The notes below the pieces were generated by a model. That model was given only the letters and a program-made list of their open reading frames with translations. It was not told the origin of the DNA and did not search any database. DNA of 64,000 nucleotides. It comes from Adiantum capillus-veneris. Taxonomy: Eukaryota; Streptophyta; Polypodiopsida; Polypodiales; Pteridaceae. The first letter of the stretch is position 1. Every line of letters begins with the position of its first letter. This document shows, in pieces, positions 44,931 to 56,640 of the stretch. The position numbers and the translations under genes were made by a program. The stretch covers positions 65,674,372 through 65,738,371 of the forward strand of contig CM043953.1 in assembly GCA_014529385.2 (NCBI GenBank), given 5' to 3'.

Positions 44931-47667
44931 AGTCCTAAACAGTCACGGAACTGTGTTCTAAGAGTGGGGCAGCTATATCTCCATCCATCTGTGTTGTTAG
45001 ATTTCCCATGATGGTCTATTGAGGGTCCCCATACCTGAACTCCGTAGAGCATAGCTGAATTCACTAGAGTGTCAAAAAGCCAGAGCTTCGTTCGCGGTTC
45101 CTGAAACTGAATCTGCGAACACATCCTCTCGAGTCCTCCCAAGGCTGCATATGCTCTCGTCAGTCTAGTCTCTGATGCTCTCCTCAGTGAAAACATTGGT
45201 CCACCGAAAACTACCCCAAGATAGGTATATGCATCTGTGTACTCCACAGACTCTTAGCCATACGTAAATGTGGGTGTTGACCTCCTGACCCACTATGGTG
45301 TGGTGTTGAACACCATAACCTTGGTTTTCCCAAGGTTGACAAACAATCCACTGTCACGAGCAAATGTATGCAAAGCATCTAAATGACGCTGCATCCCCTC
45401 TGGAGAGTCAAAAATCGGCACAATATCATCAGCATGTAGTAACAACGGAATCCATGTCCGTGCTAGGTGAGCCCCTCTGTAGAGCGTCAAAATGTATGCA
45501 AAGCATCTAAATGACGCTGCATCCCCTCTGGAGAGTCAGAAATCAACACAATATCATCAGCATGTAGTAACAACGGAATCCATGTCCGTGCTAGTTGAGC
45601 CCCTTTGTCTCCCTGACGCTCTACATAGTCTGAAAACTCATCCACATACATCCCAAAAAGAGTCGGAGATAGGGGGCATCCCTGCTTCACTCCAATAGTG
45701 GAGTGGACCATGTCAGACATTCCCTCAGTAGTGCGTACCCGCCCCATCACTGTCCTGTATAAAGCCAGAATACCCCATATCAGCTCTATAGGCACACCCA
45801 TGTCCTGTAGTCTGCATATAAGTCTGGCTCTCGGAACTGTGTCAAAAGCTTTGCGGAAATCCACAAAGCTACAGTAGATCCTCTTGCCATGGTGTCTACC
45901 CTCCTCAATAATAGCTCTGAGTGTCAGAATTTGGTCAAGAGTGGAGAAACCTCTCTTGAATCCTGCTTGCCCTGGTGCTCGTATGCCCTCTCGCTTTGCC
46001 CATCTACTCAGCTCCTGCTCAAAAACGGATGCATACAGCCTAGCCAATGTGTGACCAACCATGATGGTGCGATAATTCCCAGAAATCATGGGATCTCCTG
46101 ACTTGAAAATAGGCACAATCGTAGACATACTCCAAGTCTCAGGAAAGCCTTCATACATGGCTTGATTAAACATCATAGCAAAAAGCTCTGCAAGCATATC
46201 TCTAGCGTGGATGAAGTGCTTTGCTACCAGACCATCATGATCATGTGCTCTCCTTGTCTTCATTTTGTCAATGGCTTTCCTTACCCTCTCTGCAGTAAAG
46301 AAAGTACATGTCTTCGGGCATGTCTCTAGTGGGTCCGGCAAAGGTGGTTGGCCTGATGCTGTGTAGAGAGATGTGGCATATTCCCCCCATGTCTCTGTGG
46401 AGGTGACCGCTGGTGGTGGTGAATGCTCGTGGAATAGCCTCCATGCTTCGCCTGAGCCTTGACTCATAAATAGCTTATACAGATCCCGCTCTAGCTTGTT
46501 ATAGATAAGCCCTTTTCTTTCGTCGCACTAGGCGGCAAAAGATAATCCGTGATTGTCTATATGTGGTAATACCCATGAGCACTTCCATCTGTAATTTGAT
46601 CCTAGTCTCTTTACACTCCTCATCATACCAACTGTTCTGGGGCATACTCCCTGATCGTTTCCATGTAGGCTGACTGTGGGGATATGCCTCTGATGCTTCA
46701 TCATGGAGCGTCTCTATCAGTATTTGAGTGAGTTCATCTAGTGGCCGTCCTTGCTTTTGGGTGCATAGCTGCATGTATATCTCATCCATGTACACGAAAT
46801 CCGTCTCCCTCGTGAAAGTATACCGAGTGTGCATGGGGACCTCTCCTAATGAAGCTATGCTGAACTGGAACGTAAGAGTGAAAGACAGATAGCATAATCA
46901 ACTGCTACTCCAACTAGCCTAGTGTCCACCATGAAATCCTGAAAGAATGGAATGAGACCTGGCTGGGCCATAACATAATCCACTGTACTAGCACCATGTC
47001 GATGTGGAAAGCATGTAAAACCTCCAGTTGTCAAAAACCTTTGTAGGCCATTCAAAATGGCCAATCTATGTGTAGTTCCCATATCTATCAAGTATCTGCC
47101 ATACTGAGTGTACTCATCTTGTGATAGTTTGGATAGGCCCATCTCTGTGACGTCCAGCTCCCTAAGCATCTCCTCGGAAGTATCCTAAAATATTGTCTGG
47201 TGATGGGCAGTCCTAGCATTGAAGTCCCCTAGTATGATAATGTCACTGTCCTTGGAAAACTCCCATATGTCATTATCCAAAATAGCAAAGGGGGACTCTC
47301 CTTTAGGTGATGCATATACTGACATATTAGGAGGAAAGTAACAAATAGCAATGTAGAGGTATTTGCCTGTCTCTGCCCTTAGCCTCACCTACATGTACCT
47401 AGCCTGCTCATCCTTGCGCGCTATATATATCAACGGCTGCGACTCCTCCCTTAATAAAATTGCCACTCCCCCTGAGCCCTGTCCTCGATGCTTCGATTTG
47501 GTCTCCTGTCTGCAGGTGGTCTCCCATCTATATCTGCTCACCTGCGGCATGGATTGCCTAGGAGCTTGATGCGTCTCAGAAGAGAAAATGATGTCTCTCC
47601 CAGTGAAATTATCCTCAAAGGCACCTACATCCAGACGGAGTGACCCATTACAATTCCAGGTTGCCAT
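44930..47667 (-). pseudogene. LINE 2 ORF2: endonuclease and reverse transcriptase
   Basis: Minus strand, start MATWNCNGSLRLD at 47667. The APE-type endonuclease follows with IIFSSETHQ, GSGGVAILLR, IIILGDFNART (47230) and FPHRHGASTVDYV (46995). RT runs in one open frame of 326 codons (46467-45487) with MSTIVPIFKSGDP, QAGFKRGFSTLDQILTLRAI, CSFVDFRKAFDTVP, GVKQGCPLSPTLFGMYVDE and the catalytic LLHADDIVLI. A 128-bp tandem duplication then repeats the catalytic segment and shifts the frame. RT ends with LGGLERMCSQI and AMLYGVQVWG. Stops occur near 47390, 47188, 46855 and 46498. Confidence 0.92.
45363..45615 (-). repeat. 128-bp tandem duplication inside LINE 2 RT
   Basis: AATGTATGCAAAGCATCTAA at 45363 recurs at 45491. 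The copies match for about 115 bases with few differences. The unit covers the catalytic HADD motif and is not a multiple of three. Confidence 0.95.
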
Positions 47668-47689
47668 CTCTAGTGTGGTCCCATAGGTC

Positions 47690-48573
47690 TCGCACTGTCA
47701 TGCGGAGTGCGGGTCCAATATCATGACCCTTCCATCCCTGTAAAAAGCAATCTTCCCTTTCTCCCTTGCTGCTCTAATTTCCGGCATTACCTCTTGCATA
47801 TGAGCAATCTGCGAGAGGGTGAGGTCATCTCCAAGAAAGATGCCTCTCTTCTTTAGAGTCGGTCTCTTCTTCAAGAAGTCCTTCGCTTCCTGGAGGGGAA
47901 ACGGAGGATGAGTGCCCTTTCCTTCGAGGTTTCCCCGTTGCTCCCACTTTTCTTATTGCCCACTCTCCAAGCCCTCGTATGCGTATGCTCGTTAACCCCC
48001 ACCAGAGTCATGAGTTCTTTCACCTCTTCATCCACATTATCTTGGTCTTTGAGGCCACATATCCTTACGTGTAAGGCCCGCACACGTCTCCTTTGCTCCT
48101 CTTCTAGTGTCAGGTTAGTGATGGTTGGTGTGGAGGTGGGGGTTATTTTCTTGCCTTTTCCTTTCTTGAAAATCTCGATCCATTTCTTGGCCTCTTCTGC
48201 TTTTTGTTGCGTCTTTGTAATGACATCTACCCACGAGGTCGTCATTTCTTTTTGTTGCTCCTCACCTTCTTTGATGGCCCGCACTTGTTCTTTAATCGTG
48301 TTAAGCTCTTCAATCACTGAGGGTTGAAGCTCTCCCTCTTCGAGGACATTTTGCGATTGCACCTCTGCAAGCTCTTTCTTGAGTAGTGCGATTTCCTCAT
48401 CTTGGGCCCTCAAGTGTATGTATTGTGCTTTCCTGTGCCGACATGCGCTCGTTGAGTGCCTTAATAGTACCTAGGAGGTGGCGATTGATCTTGTTGATGG
48501 ACTCGCTCATTTCTTCTTTGCATTTTTGAATGGCATCCTCCATCGGGTCATCCTTGCCATTTTGTTTCCTCAT
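47690..48573 (-). pseudogene. LINE 2 ORF1 (coiled coil plus RRM)
   Basis: Minus strand, likely start MRKQNGKDDPMEDAI at 48573. Then comes a Glu/Lys/Leu coiled coil (48413-48200: LLKKELAEVQ, IKEQVRAIKEG), and a basic linker. The RRM-like core has LHVRICGLKDQDNVDEEVKE, TRAWRVGNKK and RALILRFPSRK. After a stop at 47871 the sequence continues KDFLKKRPTLKKRGIFLGDD, LTLSQIAHMQEVMPEIRAAR and IAFYRDGRVMIL, the usual ORF1 C-terminal domain. A one-base shift near 48415 and that stop are the only obvious breaks, so this copy is rather young. Confidence 0.85.
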
Positions 48574-48589
48574 GATTGAATGCCGCAAA

Positions 48590-48762
48590 AGGAGAGGGAG
48601 ACAAATAGAATGAAGTGAAGAAAAAGATAATGTGGGGAAAGGGAAGAAAGAGGGAGGGAGGGAGGGAGGGAGGGGGGGATGGGGACTTGGGTTGATATCC
48701 ACTGCCAAAAACCCTCACTCACATAGTTGAAGAGAGAAAAAATTGGTTCTCCCCCCCCCCCC

Positions 48763-48809
<47 letters not shown>

Positions 48810-49015
48810 GCGTGCAAATTTTCTCTCTCTACGCACGTAGGCTCTCTCTACGCATTTTCTTTCAACTTTCTCTCTCTACATACTTTCTTTCCACATTCTC
48901 TCTCTATGCTTTCTCTTTCTCTCTCTCTCTACGCTCTTTTTTCCCCGTTTTCTCTCTCTATGTATGGGACAGCAAGGGGGGCAGGGCTGCAGAGGGGGGG
49001 CGGGGGGGGGGGGGT
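48590..49015. repeat. Purine/pyrimidine-biased low-complexity region
   Basis: 48650-48680 is a GGGA/GGAG tract on the plus strand. 48751-48765 is a C-run. 48766-48807 is (CT)n. 48808-48960 has TCTCTCTACGC-type repeats. 48975-49014 has several G-runs, including one of 13 or more. The CT block lies just upstream of LINE 2 ORF1. Confidence 0.93.
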
Positions 49016-49201
49016 TGCTGCAGCAAGGGGAGGTGAGCGCGAGGGGGCAGGGCAGCAGGCCAAAATGACCTATGAGACCAGACAATTACAATGTAGTGGA
49101 TCTGATACAAAGTCTGAGTACACATATATATAGAGAGAGAGACGGAGACGAAGCGGCGGAGTTCCACTTCCAAATGCTCTAGCCCCAAAGCCTGGCTCCC
49201 C

Positions 49202-49253
49202 TTTTTGTATTTCTCTCTTGATTGATGTTTTTGTATTTCTCTCTTGATTGATG
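49202..49253. repeat. Perfect 26-bp tandem duplication
   Basis: TTTTTGTATTTCTCTCTTGA plus TTGATG occurs twice in a row with no mismatch. Confidence 0.97.
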
Positions 49254-50190
49254 ATCACAAAGAACAACTGCTGGGAGGTACGCGCTGCAATCGCTTCCAA
49301 GCTGATCTGCTAGAGCCACCCCCAGGACACACTTACAAAGGTTACGAGGGGCCTTTAAACTGGGCGCCCCCAAAAGCACCAAGCTGCAAAAAAGAACCTT
49401 GCCTAGAAGCTCAAAGCTCTTGCAAAATTGCCGAAAGATTTTGTATGGATCTGCCACGTTGCAGCCTGCAAATTGCGGCGCGTTTATGGAAGCTGCTGCC
49501 ACATCATCCTTGCGCCAATTTATGGTTCTGCTAAAGTTTTGTGCAGCCTCTTCTCTTCCTGCCCAGCCACTAAGTAATGCCACATCATCACTTTTTTTAT
49601 GGCCAGCTCTTCAGTGGTTCAGTTAATGGACATGCCACCTCATCCCACTTGTGACAAGGGGCTTTCTTTTTGTGGGATTTTTAGCTTGCTTTAGCAAGCA
49701 CAAGTACATACAAGGTAAGTTGCTTTACTAGCGCTAGCTGGCAGTTACCTTAAGTGTCCATTAGTGTGTGTTTTGACGTGCTATTTGTATACAAGTGATG
49801 CTCATGTAAAAACTAAGGAAATTTCAGCAAAAGATGAGAATTTTGTAGGTCTTTGGTTGTTGTGCCTCCCTCATGCTTTTGGATGCCAGTGTTTGCCCTC
49901 GACTAGCCTTGCCAGAAGTGGAAACCCTCTATCCATTTCCATTGTGCTGAGACTTGCAACTTTGGTTTCCACTGGATATTATAACATGTTTCTAGTGCCA
50001 AAGAAAATATTTCAGTCGATTTCTTTGCCTAGTTCATTCTTTAGGTTTGAACGGCTTTCCTCTGCTGTTCCAACTTGCAAGTTTTTTTGGGGAAATCTGA
50101 GCATAGGTGGTTGTTTGATAAAGAGCAGACTTGTATAGCACCAAAATTTTGCGAGTATTTTTTGTCAAATGATTTCATTTCTCTCTACAG
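49254..50190 (+). other. Upstream of the PHD exon: 5' region or intron, exons not identified
   Basis: The PHD exon starts with a splice acceptor, so earlier exons of the same gene must lie here or further left. Open frames at 49244-49534 and 49764-50138 (plus) show no family motif. The stretch before 50191 is T-rich like an intron. The true start codon and promoter could not be placed. Confidence 0.4.
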
Positions 50191-53100
50191 GTAAAAGTGT
50201 GCAACATATGTGGACATGCGGGCTTTGATAATTGTCTCGCAAAATGCAGTCAATGCAATGATGGAGCAGAACATACGTTAGTATCATTCTTTAGATAGCA
50301 TGTGGTCTGCTGCAGGCTTTTCTGTAAGTTGTAGTCTTGCTGATGCACATGTTCTTTCTTTATCTCAGTTACTGCATGGGAACGATCTTTGATGTGGTTC
50401 CCATGGACTGGGTATGTGAGGGGTGTACTTTGAAGCAGAAAGACACTGTCAGCAAGAAAAGATCTGCGGATTATGAAGTTCGGCTTGGTCAGGCGGGTAA
50501 AAAGCGTATTCTAAGCAGAGTACTGTCCAGTCCATTGCCAAGCGATTTCTGCAACGATGCAGGTTTGTTCCGAAGCTCTTCAGTGAAGAAAAGTTCCCAT
50601 GAAAGTAAAACGGAGCAGTTTGTTTCTACCGGGATGGCTAAAGGGTTTTCGAAGAGCCAAGTACAACTTGGCACAACTTTCAAGGAAGCATCGCCAGCTT
50701 ATACCAATCAGCGTTTCGACTCAAATGCATATCGTCCAGAAACAGGAACAGCAGTTTTTACCAGGAAAGACAATTGTGACAAGCATCCAAACACAGACCT
50801 GCCCTTGGTCTCTACGAAGACCATTGGCACTTTACCAACCTTTCAATCTGTGGTAAGACGAGGTGTAGTAGCCCAACATGTCAGAAAACTCCCATTGAAA
50901 GTTGTACCAGCCACTACGATCAAAGGCACTTCACCTATTGCACAGGGTGAGATTAACATGATAGGCTTGGAATCGTTTTCTAAGACCTCTGAAGTTAAAC
51001 TGCTAGCAGATGAGCGAGAACGGCAAGAACTAGGCAAACCAGCAGGTTTTACTTCTGCTGTAAGGGAGAATGTAGGTCAGCCTGTCAATGTTCAGAGAGA
51101 TTCAGCTAAGGGTGTAGCTAGTACTGGAGCTGGTAAAGCTTGTAAAACATCTTCATCAATGATTGCGGACTCTGTGATAGTGACTGTTGGGCTTGAGAGT
51201 GTGCCAAGTAGTATGTTAGCAGAGACAGCTTTTTCAAACCCACAAGTTACCAGTTTCAATCACATTGCAATCAACTCTGGTAGACATGAAAAAGATGTTG
51301 AAACTAGAAGATGCACATTAAGATATTTCCCCACAATCACACAGAAAATTACGACAATAAGTGAGCCATCTCAGTATATTCCGGATACTCAAAAGGAAAA
51401 AATTGCAGGTGAAGTGGTTACTCCTTCAGTTCCAAAGGGGCTGTTGCTGCTTGGTGTGGGGGAAGAGACAGACACTGGACAAATGACAAAAGAGGCAGTG
51501 AAGGGCATGGATAGTTCTACAGTGTCCTTAGATATGTCTTGTGAAAATGGAAAGGGGCAGCTTACTGTAGAAGATCGTTCTATGAAGCATATTGCCATTA
51601 GACTAGAGACTAAGGGCATGACAGACACTGGACAAATAACAAAAGAGGCAGTGAAGGGCATGGATGGTTCTACAGTGTCCTTAAATATGTCATGTGAAAA
51701 TGGAAAGGAGCAGCTTACTGTAGAGGATTGTTCTATAAAGCATATTGCCATTGGACTAGAGACTAAGGGCATGGATGGTTCTACCACGCCTTTTGATACC
51801 TCGTGCAAAATTGAGCAGGGGCAGCTCACAAGGCAAGGAAATTCTGTGAATAAAGATTGGGTTGAACAGAGGACCAAAGACTCTTGTAAAATGTTGAAGG
51901 CTACCAGTTTCGACTGTTTGACTCAGCCTTTTCGGGTGGGAGTGAAGGTTCAGGATGAAGATGCTATGCAGAAAGGTCGAATGGCTAGTTCACCTTCCTC
52001 TATGATAGAAATTCCAGCAAGTGATCATCTTTCCAAGGAAGCATGGATAGCTACCTATTCTGTGTCAGAAGAATCTCCTGACCTGTCCAAGTGTGCAAGA
52101 GTTAAAGATAAAGAGTCTTCTCATGTGGTGTCAGAACCCCAGCAAGAGCTCGAGGTTCATAAGAGGACCTCAGGTGCTGGAATAAACAGGTTGACTAGGG
52201 CTCTTTTGAAAAAAATTACCAGAAGAGATTTTCCTTCTCCCAAATCTCACTCAGTGAAATTGGGTAAGAGTGCAGTTTCAACATGCAAGGAAGGCACCAG
52301 TATTGCAGGACAGGAAGTAACTATTCCACAAGATAATATGCAAGTAAATAGGAGCAGCTTCCTTAGCGAAGCTGAAAAAGTGACAAAGAGAGATTTTCCC
52401 ACAGTCCTTCCAAAGGTCCCCATTGTTCCAGTCTCCTCGAATTCTGTACATTGTACTAGCTCTACTCAAGAGCTACCAGTTGAAGGTACGTCAGTCAAGC
52501 CTTCATCTACTGCCCAAAAAGACATTGAAGCTGCTAGTAAGATATTACAGGCTAAAGAGAAAGTTTGTCAAACCAGCAAAGAGGAAAGCCCTCTCTTACA
52601 TCAGACAAGACCCGCAGATACAAAACACGATTGTGACAAGAAGCAGGAAAGCAATGCTAGAATCTCAGTGTCTTGTGCCTCAGAGGAAGCACCTCGAAAG
52701 AATGCGTCAAATGTAACTATAATAGAGCCAGTTTCTATAATGACAACAACAACTGCATTGCATACTAAAGGAGCTTCAGATCAAAAGATCGTTGAAGAGC
52801 CTAGCAATTCTGCTCCTCCGATTGATTCCGAACTTGTAAATGACACAGCAGCTACTTTTGAAAGAACAGAAGCATTTTCCAACCAGTCAGGGCCTATTGC
52901 AGGAGATACTCTTAAAAATGCATCGATTGTCCAAGCTGCAATGTCAAAAGGGTTGTCACTGACCAACACTAGGCTGTTGAACAGTTCATCAACGGGAGAG
53001 AATGTTGAAGGTCCAATTCAACATAATCTTTTGAAGCAGAAAGGAGTTTTAAGAGGAGCCGCAATGCCATTGTCTGGTCGAGTGGAAAGGACTTCTAGTC

Positions 53101-55684
53101 ATGTATCTGTGTCAGGGAAAACTATGACAGATGTGCTAAAGGCTCAATCAAATAAGGAGGCCTTGGCTTGCAAATCAATTGATTTTGGGCAGGCAGACCA
53201 AAATCATGTAAACAAGGACTTTTCTAGTAATGTCAATCCTTTGCCTGCTGACAAACGTGCTTCAAGAGTGCATTGTGCTGTCAGTAGGTCTGTGCCTATG
53301 GCAACTGGTGATGATCAGGCAATAAATTGTGTGCCTGAAGGTAAGGATCACAGTAAGAAAAAGGTACACTTTTGCGTTAATGGGGTGGATGATTTTAACA
53401 GGGACAGTGGACAGTTGGGCTTCCACGCAAAGCATCGGGACGAGAGTTGTGAACTGTCTGATTGCATGGAAAAGCCATCATCATTGAGCTCAAAGCATCC
53501 CTCACTGGCAGTTACACAAGGTTGCAAATAAAACTTTTTTTTTTTGTTTTTTCCTGCTTGGAATCTTTGATCTCTGTCTCATTGATTAAAAATTGTTTTT
53601 GCAGGTTCAAACTTGGATGTCATGGCTATGAAGTGTGACCATCGTGCAGAAGTTTCTAGGTGTCAAATTTGTGAGACCGGTTCTTACAAGGGAGCGGGTA
53701 GGTGTGATAAATGTAAGGCAGGATATTCTACAGAATTCTTAAAAGATAAAAATGATAGACAGAGGGAGTGGAGAGAGAGTTATTCACTAGATTTTTTGGA
53801 ACGAGGGTCAACAGAGAGAAGTTTAAACTCGGGGCATACGAATGGGCCTTTCTGTGACTCAGCATTCTACAAGGGTGCTTATAGATGTGGCAGATGTGGT
53901 GAGGCTGGACACTCCACCGAGTTTTGCCGTATGGATAAGCAGAGAGTTTGGGAAAGGAGGGACTCACTTGATCTTAATGATAAGGTGAAGGGCTTACGTG
54001 ATCCTAATAATAAGCCGAGGGAATGGAGAATGAAAGAGTCTCCTGATTATTATGGTATGCACAGAGAATGGAAATGGAGGGACTCACTGGATGCTAACGC
54101 TGAGCAGAGGGAATGGAGAAGGAAAGATCCACCTGATGAAAATGATAAGCTGAGGGAATGGAGAAGGAAAGACTCAACCGATCTTATGCATAAACAGAAG
54201 CAATGGAAAAGTGGTGAATCCCTTGACTTACTTGAAAAACGAAACGATTGGAGAAGGAAAGATGCACCCAATCCATTTGAGAAAGAGAGGGACTGGAGAA
54301 GGAAGGATCCATCTAATTTTGTTGAGAAACAGTGGAGGCATTGGAGACAGAACAATTCTTTGGATTTTGTTGTTGGTGATGTGCCGGGAAACAGATCAAA
54401 TGCAAGACACGCAAAAAGGTCTTTTCCAGGCTTTCAAGTTTCTGATGAAGGGGAGCGGGGGAAATATGGCCCTAGACAAGAAAAAGCTTTGAATAGCAGG
54501 TCATGCCTCGAACTGAAACATGCAGATTCTGTCCGTGTATGCTCAAAGAGGTCAATACAAGAACATGATTGTACTCAACGTGACAAAGGGCCCACACTCC
54601 AATGGCAGTCAAAAGAGCAGAGAGGATGTAAGAGAGAGAGACTGGACCTATCAAAGGCTACAGAATTAGATACAGAGCCAGTTTCAGAGCCATCAGAATA
54701 TACGAGTGTCCATCAAAGACAGATAGTGAGAGTGCAAGCAGAAGATACTCGCATGTCATCTCAATTGCATGGGCCAGCTAGAAACTGTTTTGTGCAAGAC
54801 AGGCGGGCTTTACCAAGTTCTGAAGTGCTGTGGATGTACGTGCTTTCTTGACCTCCTTCAGATGGAAGATTGGCAGATGCTTTCTGTTTCTTATTTCTTT
54901 GTTTTAATGCAGTGGTTGTTTCGATGTCGTCGCTGAAAATCGCTGGTCAACGATTTACAAAGGAATCCAGGCCCACCCCTCGACTGTGGCTGATCCAAAA
55001 GTGTTTGAGGCTTTGTTGGCCTTGCCTTATGAGCTGCAAATGGAAGAAATCAAACGGGGAGAAGGAAATGATTCGTGGCCAAGAACGTTTCAACAGTGTC
55101 CACCAACAAGTGAAAGCATTGGCATTTTCTTTGCTCCAAAAGACATGGAAAGGTTGGTCTTTTTTGTATATGTGTGGTCTCGCTGCCATCAGCCGTTTGA
55201 CACACACAACCTTTCCTTGTGCAGTGATAATGCATGGTATCAGGCACTTGTTCATCGTTTGAATGCTCGTGGTCTTGTTCTCAAATCTGAGATGGACTTC
55301 GTACAGCTTCTTGTATACCCGTCCCAGCTTCTACCAGAGGCCGAGCAACGTAAGTTACATACTCTCAAAGATAATAAGCAAAACAAAACGTTTGCTATGG
55401 GGCATTTGTATTGATTTACATTGTGTGCTGTCTCAGGCTGGGACGGTAGATTTTTTCTTTGGGGTATATTCAGGAGGAGTAAGAGTGGAAGAACGATAGT
55501 AGATCCGCGACAATCTTCTGAAAGAGATCATGGAAGTGATCGTGGATCGCCAGAAGGCAATGGTGAAGTTATTGACATGGACATAGACATGGTTGGGGGG
55601 AGAGATGCCGTCTGTCGGGAGTTGCACAATCTTAGCCCCCCTTTGCCTCCTGGTTTCCTACCACCTCCGCCGCCCCTTCCTTGA
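50191..55684 (+). CDS. PHD-finger protein of the AIPP2/PAIPP2 family, partial at the N-terminus
   Basis: Six exons: 50191-50276, 50369-53520, 53605-54835, 54913-55152, 55225-55349, 55437-55684. Phases agree at every junction and total 1693 codons plus stop. Splice sites are GT-AG; the donor after 53520 (GTTGCA) is weak. The PHD finger is split by intron 1: CNIC, CSQC, HTYC, CEGC give the Cys4-His-Cys3 pattern. A basic NLS-like stretch (KKRSADYEV, KKRILSR) follows. Exon 2 is Ser/Thr-rich and probably disordered. Exon 3 has a CGRCGEAGHSTEFC knuckle and Trp-rich repeats. The C-terminal domain reads GCFDVVAENRWSTIYKGIQA, WPRTFQQCPPTSESIGIFF, LLVYPSQLLPEAEQRWDGR and FFLWGIFRR, with a PPLPPGFLPPPPPLP tail. 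In Arabidopsis, AIPP2 and PAIPP2 bind unmethylated H3K4 via PHD, partner AIPP3/BDT1 and CPL2, and repress transcription. The N-terminus upstream is missing. Confidence 0.9.
51468..51835 (+). repeat. In-frame 153-bp tandem duplication in exon 2 of the PHD gene
   Basis: ACAGACACTGG at 51468 recurs at 51621, a period of 153 bases or 51 codons. The encoded unit runs TDTGQMTKEAVKGMD to HIAIRLETKGM. A third partial copy from about 51769 (GMDGSTTPFDTSC) keeps the middle of the unit. The frame is kept throughout. Confidence 0.95.
53757..54366 (+). repeat. About ten Trp-Arg-rich repeats in exon 3 of the PHD gene
   Basis: Units resembling REWRRKDSxDxxxK, mostly 14-18 residues apart, occur from REWRESYSLD to RHWRQNNSLD. 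Best-conserved units are REWRRKDPPD, REWRRKDSTD, NDWRRKDAPN and RDWRRKDPSN. Each carries a Trp followed by basic residues, then Asp and Ser/Pro. DNA copies are diverged (GAATGGAGAAGGAAAGA is the best-kept word). Confidence 0.93.
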
Positions 55685-56640
55685 AATTGAAGAAAGGTTT
55701 CAGCTGGCTGTTTTAAGGAGTGCATATTCGTTTGCCTTGTACAAGCTCTTTGGAGTTTCCAGGGAATGGTATTTACAGTGCATAAAGGATCTTGTGCAGG
55801 TCTTTATTCTCAAGAAAACAGTAGAGTGAGCAGTCATGGTTATGAGCTGTCGAACTCTGCTTCATCTAGAAGTTGATGGAGGCCATCACTCCGAGAGTAC
55901 TTGGCTCAGCAGCTTGTAAATTTACTGGCAGTCTGCTGGTAGCAATGCTCCATTCATTTTTCTTATTCCGAGTTATCAGCAGAAAGGAGTGCTGGGTCCC
56001 ATAAAGGAAGGAGTATTGTGTCCATTAAAGGAATGCAAATCCAAATACCCGTGGGGAAAATGCTTGTAGGATGAGAGGATTGACGCCATACTACTGTGAT
56101 ACAGCATAGGCGCTTACCTTGAAAGCAATTGCTGTTGGTCAGAGGATTTTGTAGCTATGCCACTTCTGATATGGCAGAATGCTTGTTCCTTGAACAAGTA
56201 GCTCTGATAGTGCACCAATGTTTGTCAGGTATTTGAAGTAAGCGGAGTCCTTGTTCTGTAGGCCCTCATAACTCAACTTTGCAGCTGCCTCCATTGATTT
56301 TTCAGGTTAGAAAGTTCTTCTGATTGAATAGAGTCATCAATCTGCAGAGCCACCTTCCACGAGAAAGATTTCCGGAAGTGAAGCAAGGGTTGGTGCTGAA
56401 GTTGTACTAAGGATTGTTTCAGTGAGGCTCATTCTTTGTGTACAATTCAAGGCAGTCGACTCAACTGCTGTTAACAGTTCAAAATGTTGAAGTGTATCAT
56501 GCTAGTGATTTTCAGCCACAGTTTCCGTTTTTTTCCGGCACTCTCTTACCCTACTCTTCAGTCAGCTGCCCCCCCCCCCCCCCCCAAAAAAAAAAAATGT
56601 TGATTGGAAGCTGCTGTGTTTAACTTTATGTGAGACAATC
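55685..56640 (+). other. Probable 3' untranslated region and downstream sequence
   Basis: No coding sequence follows the stop at 55682-55684. No clear polyadenylation signal was picked out. A run of C followed directly by a run of A (about 56570-56597) marks a low-complexity point before the AT-rich spacer. Confidence 0.4.

Larger units (their letters stand above)
44930..48573 (-). mobile_element. LINE (non-LTR) retrotransposon, minus strand (LINE 2)
   Basis: On the minus strand there is ORF1 (48573 to about 47690), then ORF2 with endonuclease and RT down to about 44930. It is a different family from LINE 1 but has the same architecture. The 3' end is truncated after LYGVQVWGPS-type sequence, with no Cys-rich tail or poly-A. 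Its 5' flank is CT-rich sequence and a C-run. Confidence 0.93.

Noticed and set aside
49179-49583. 134-codon minus-strand frame upstream of the PHD gene
   Set aside because: It overlaps plus-strand frames of similar length, includes the 26-bp duplication, and shows no domain.
49764-50138. Frame as the first exon of the PHD gene
   Set aside because: It stops before the acceptor at 50190, has no donor in a matching phase that I could find, and shows no family motif.
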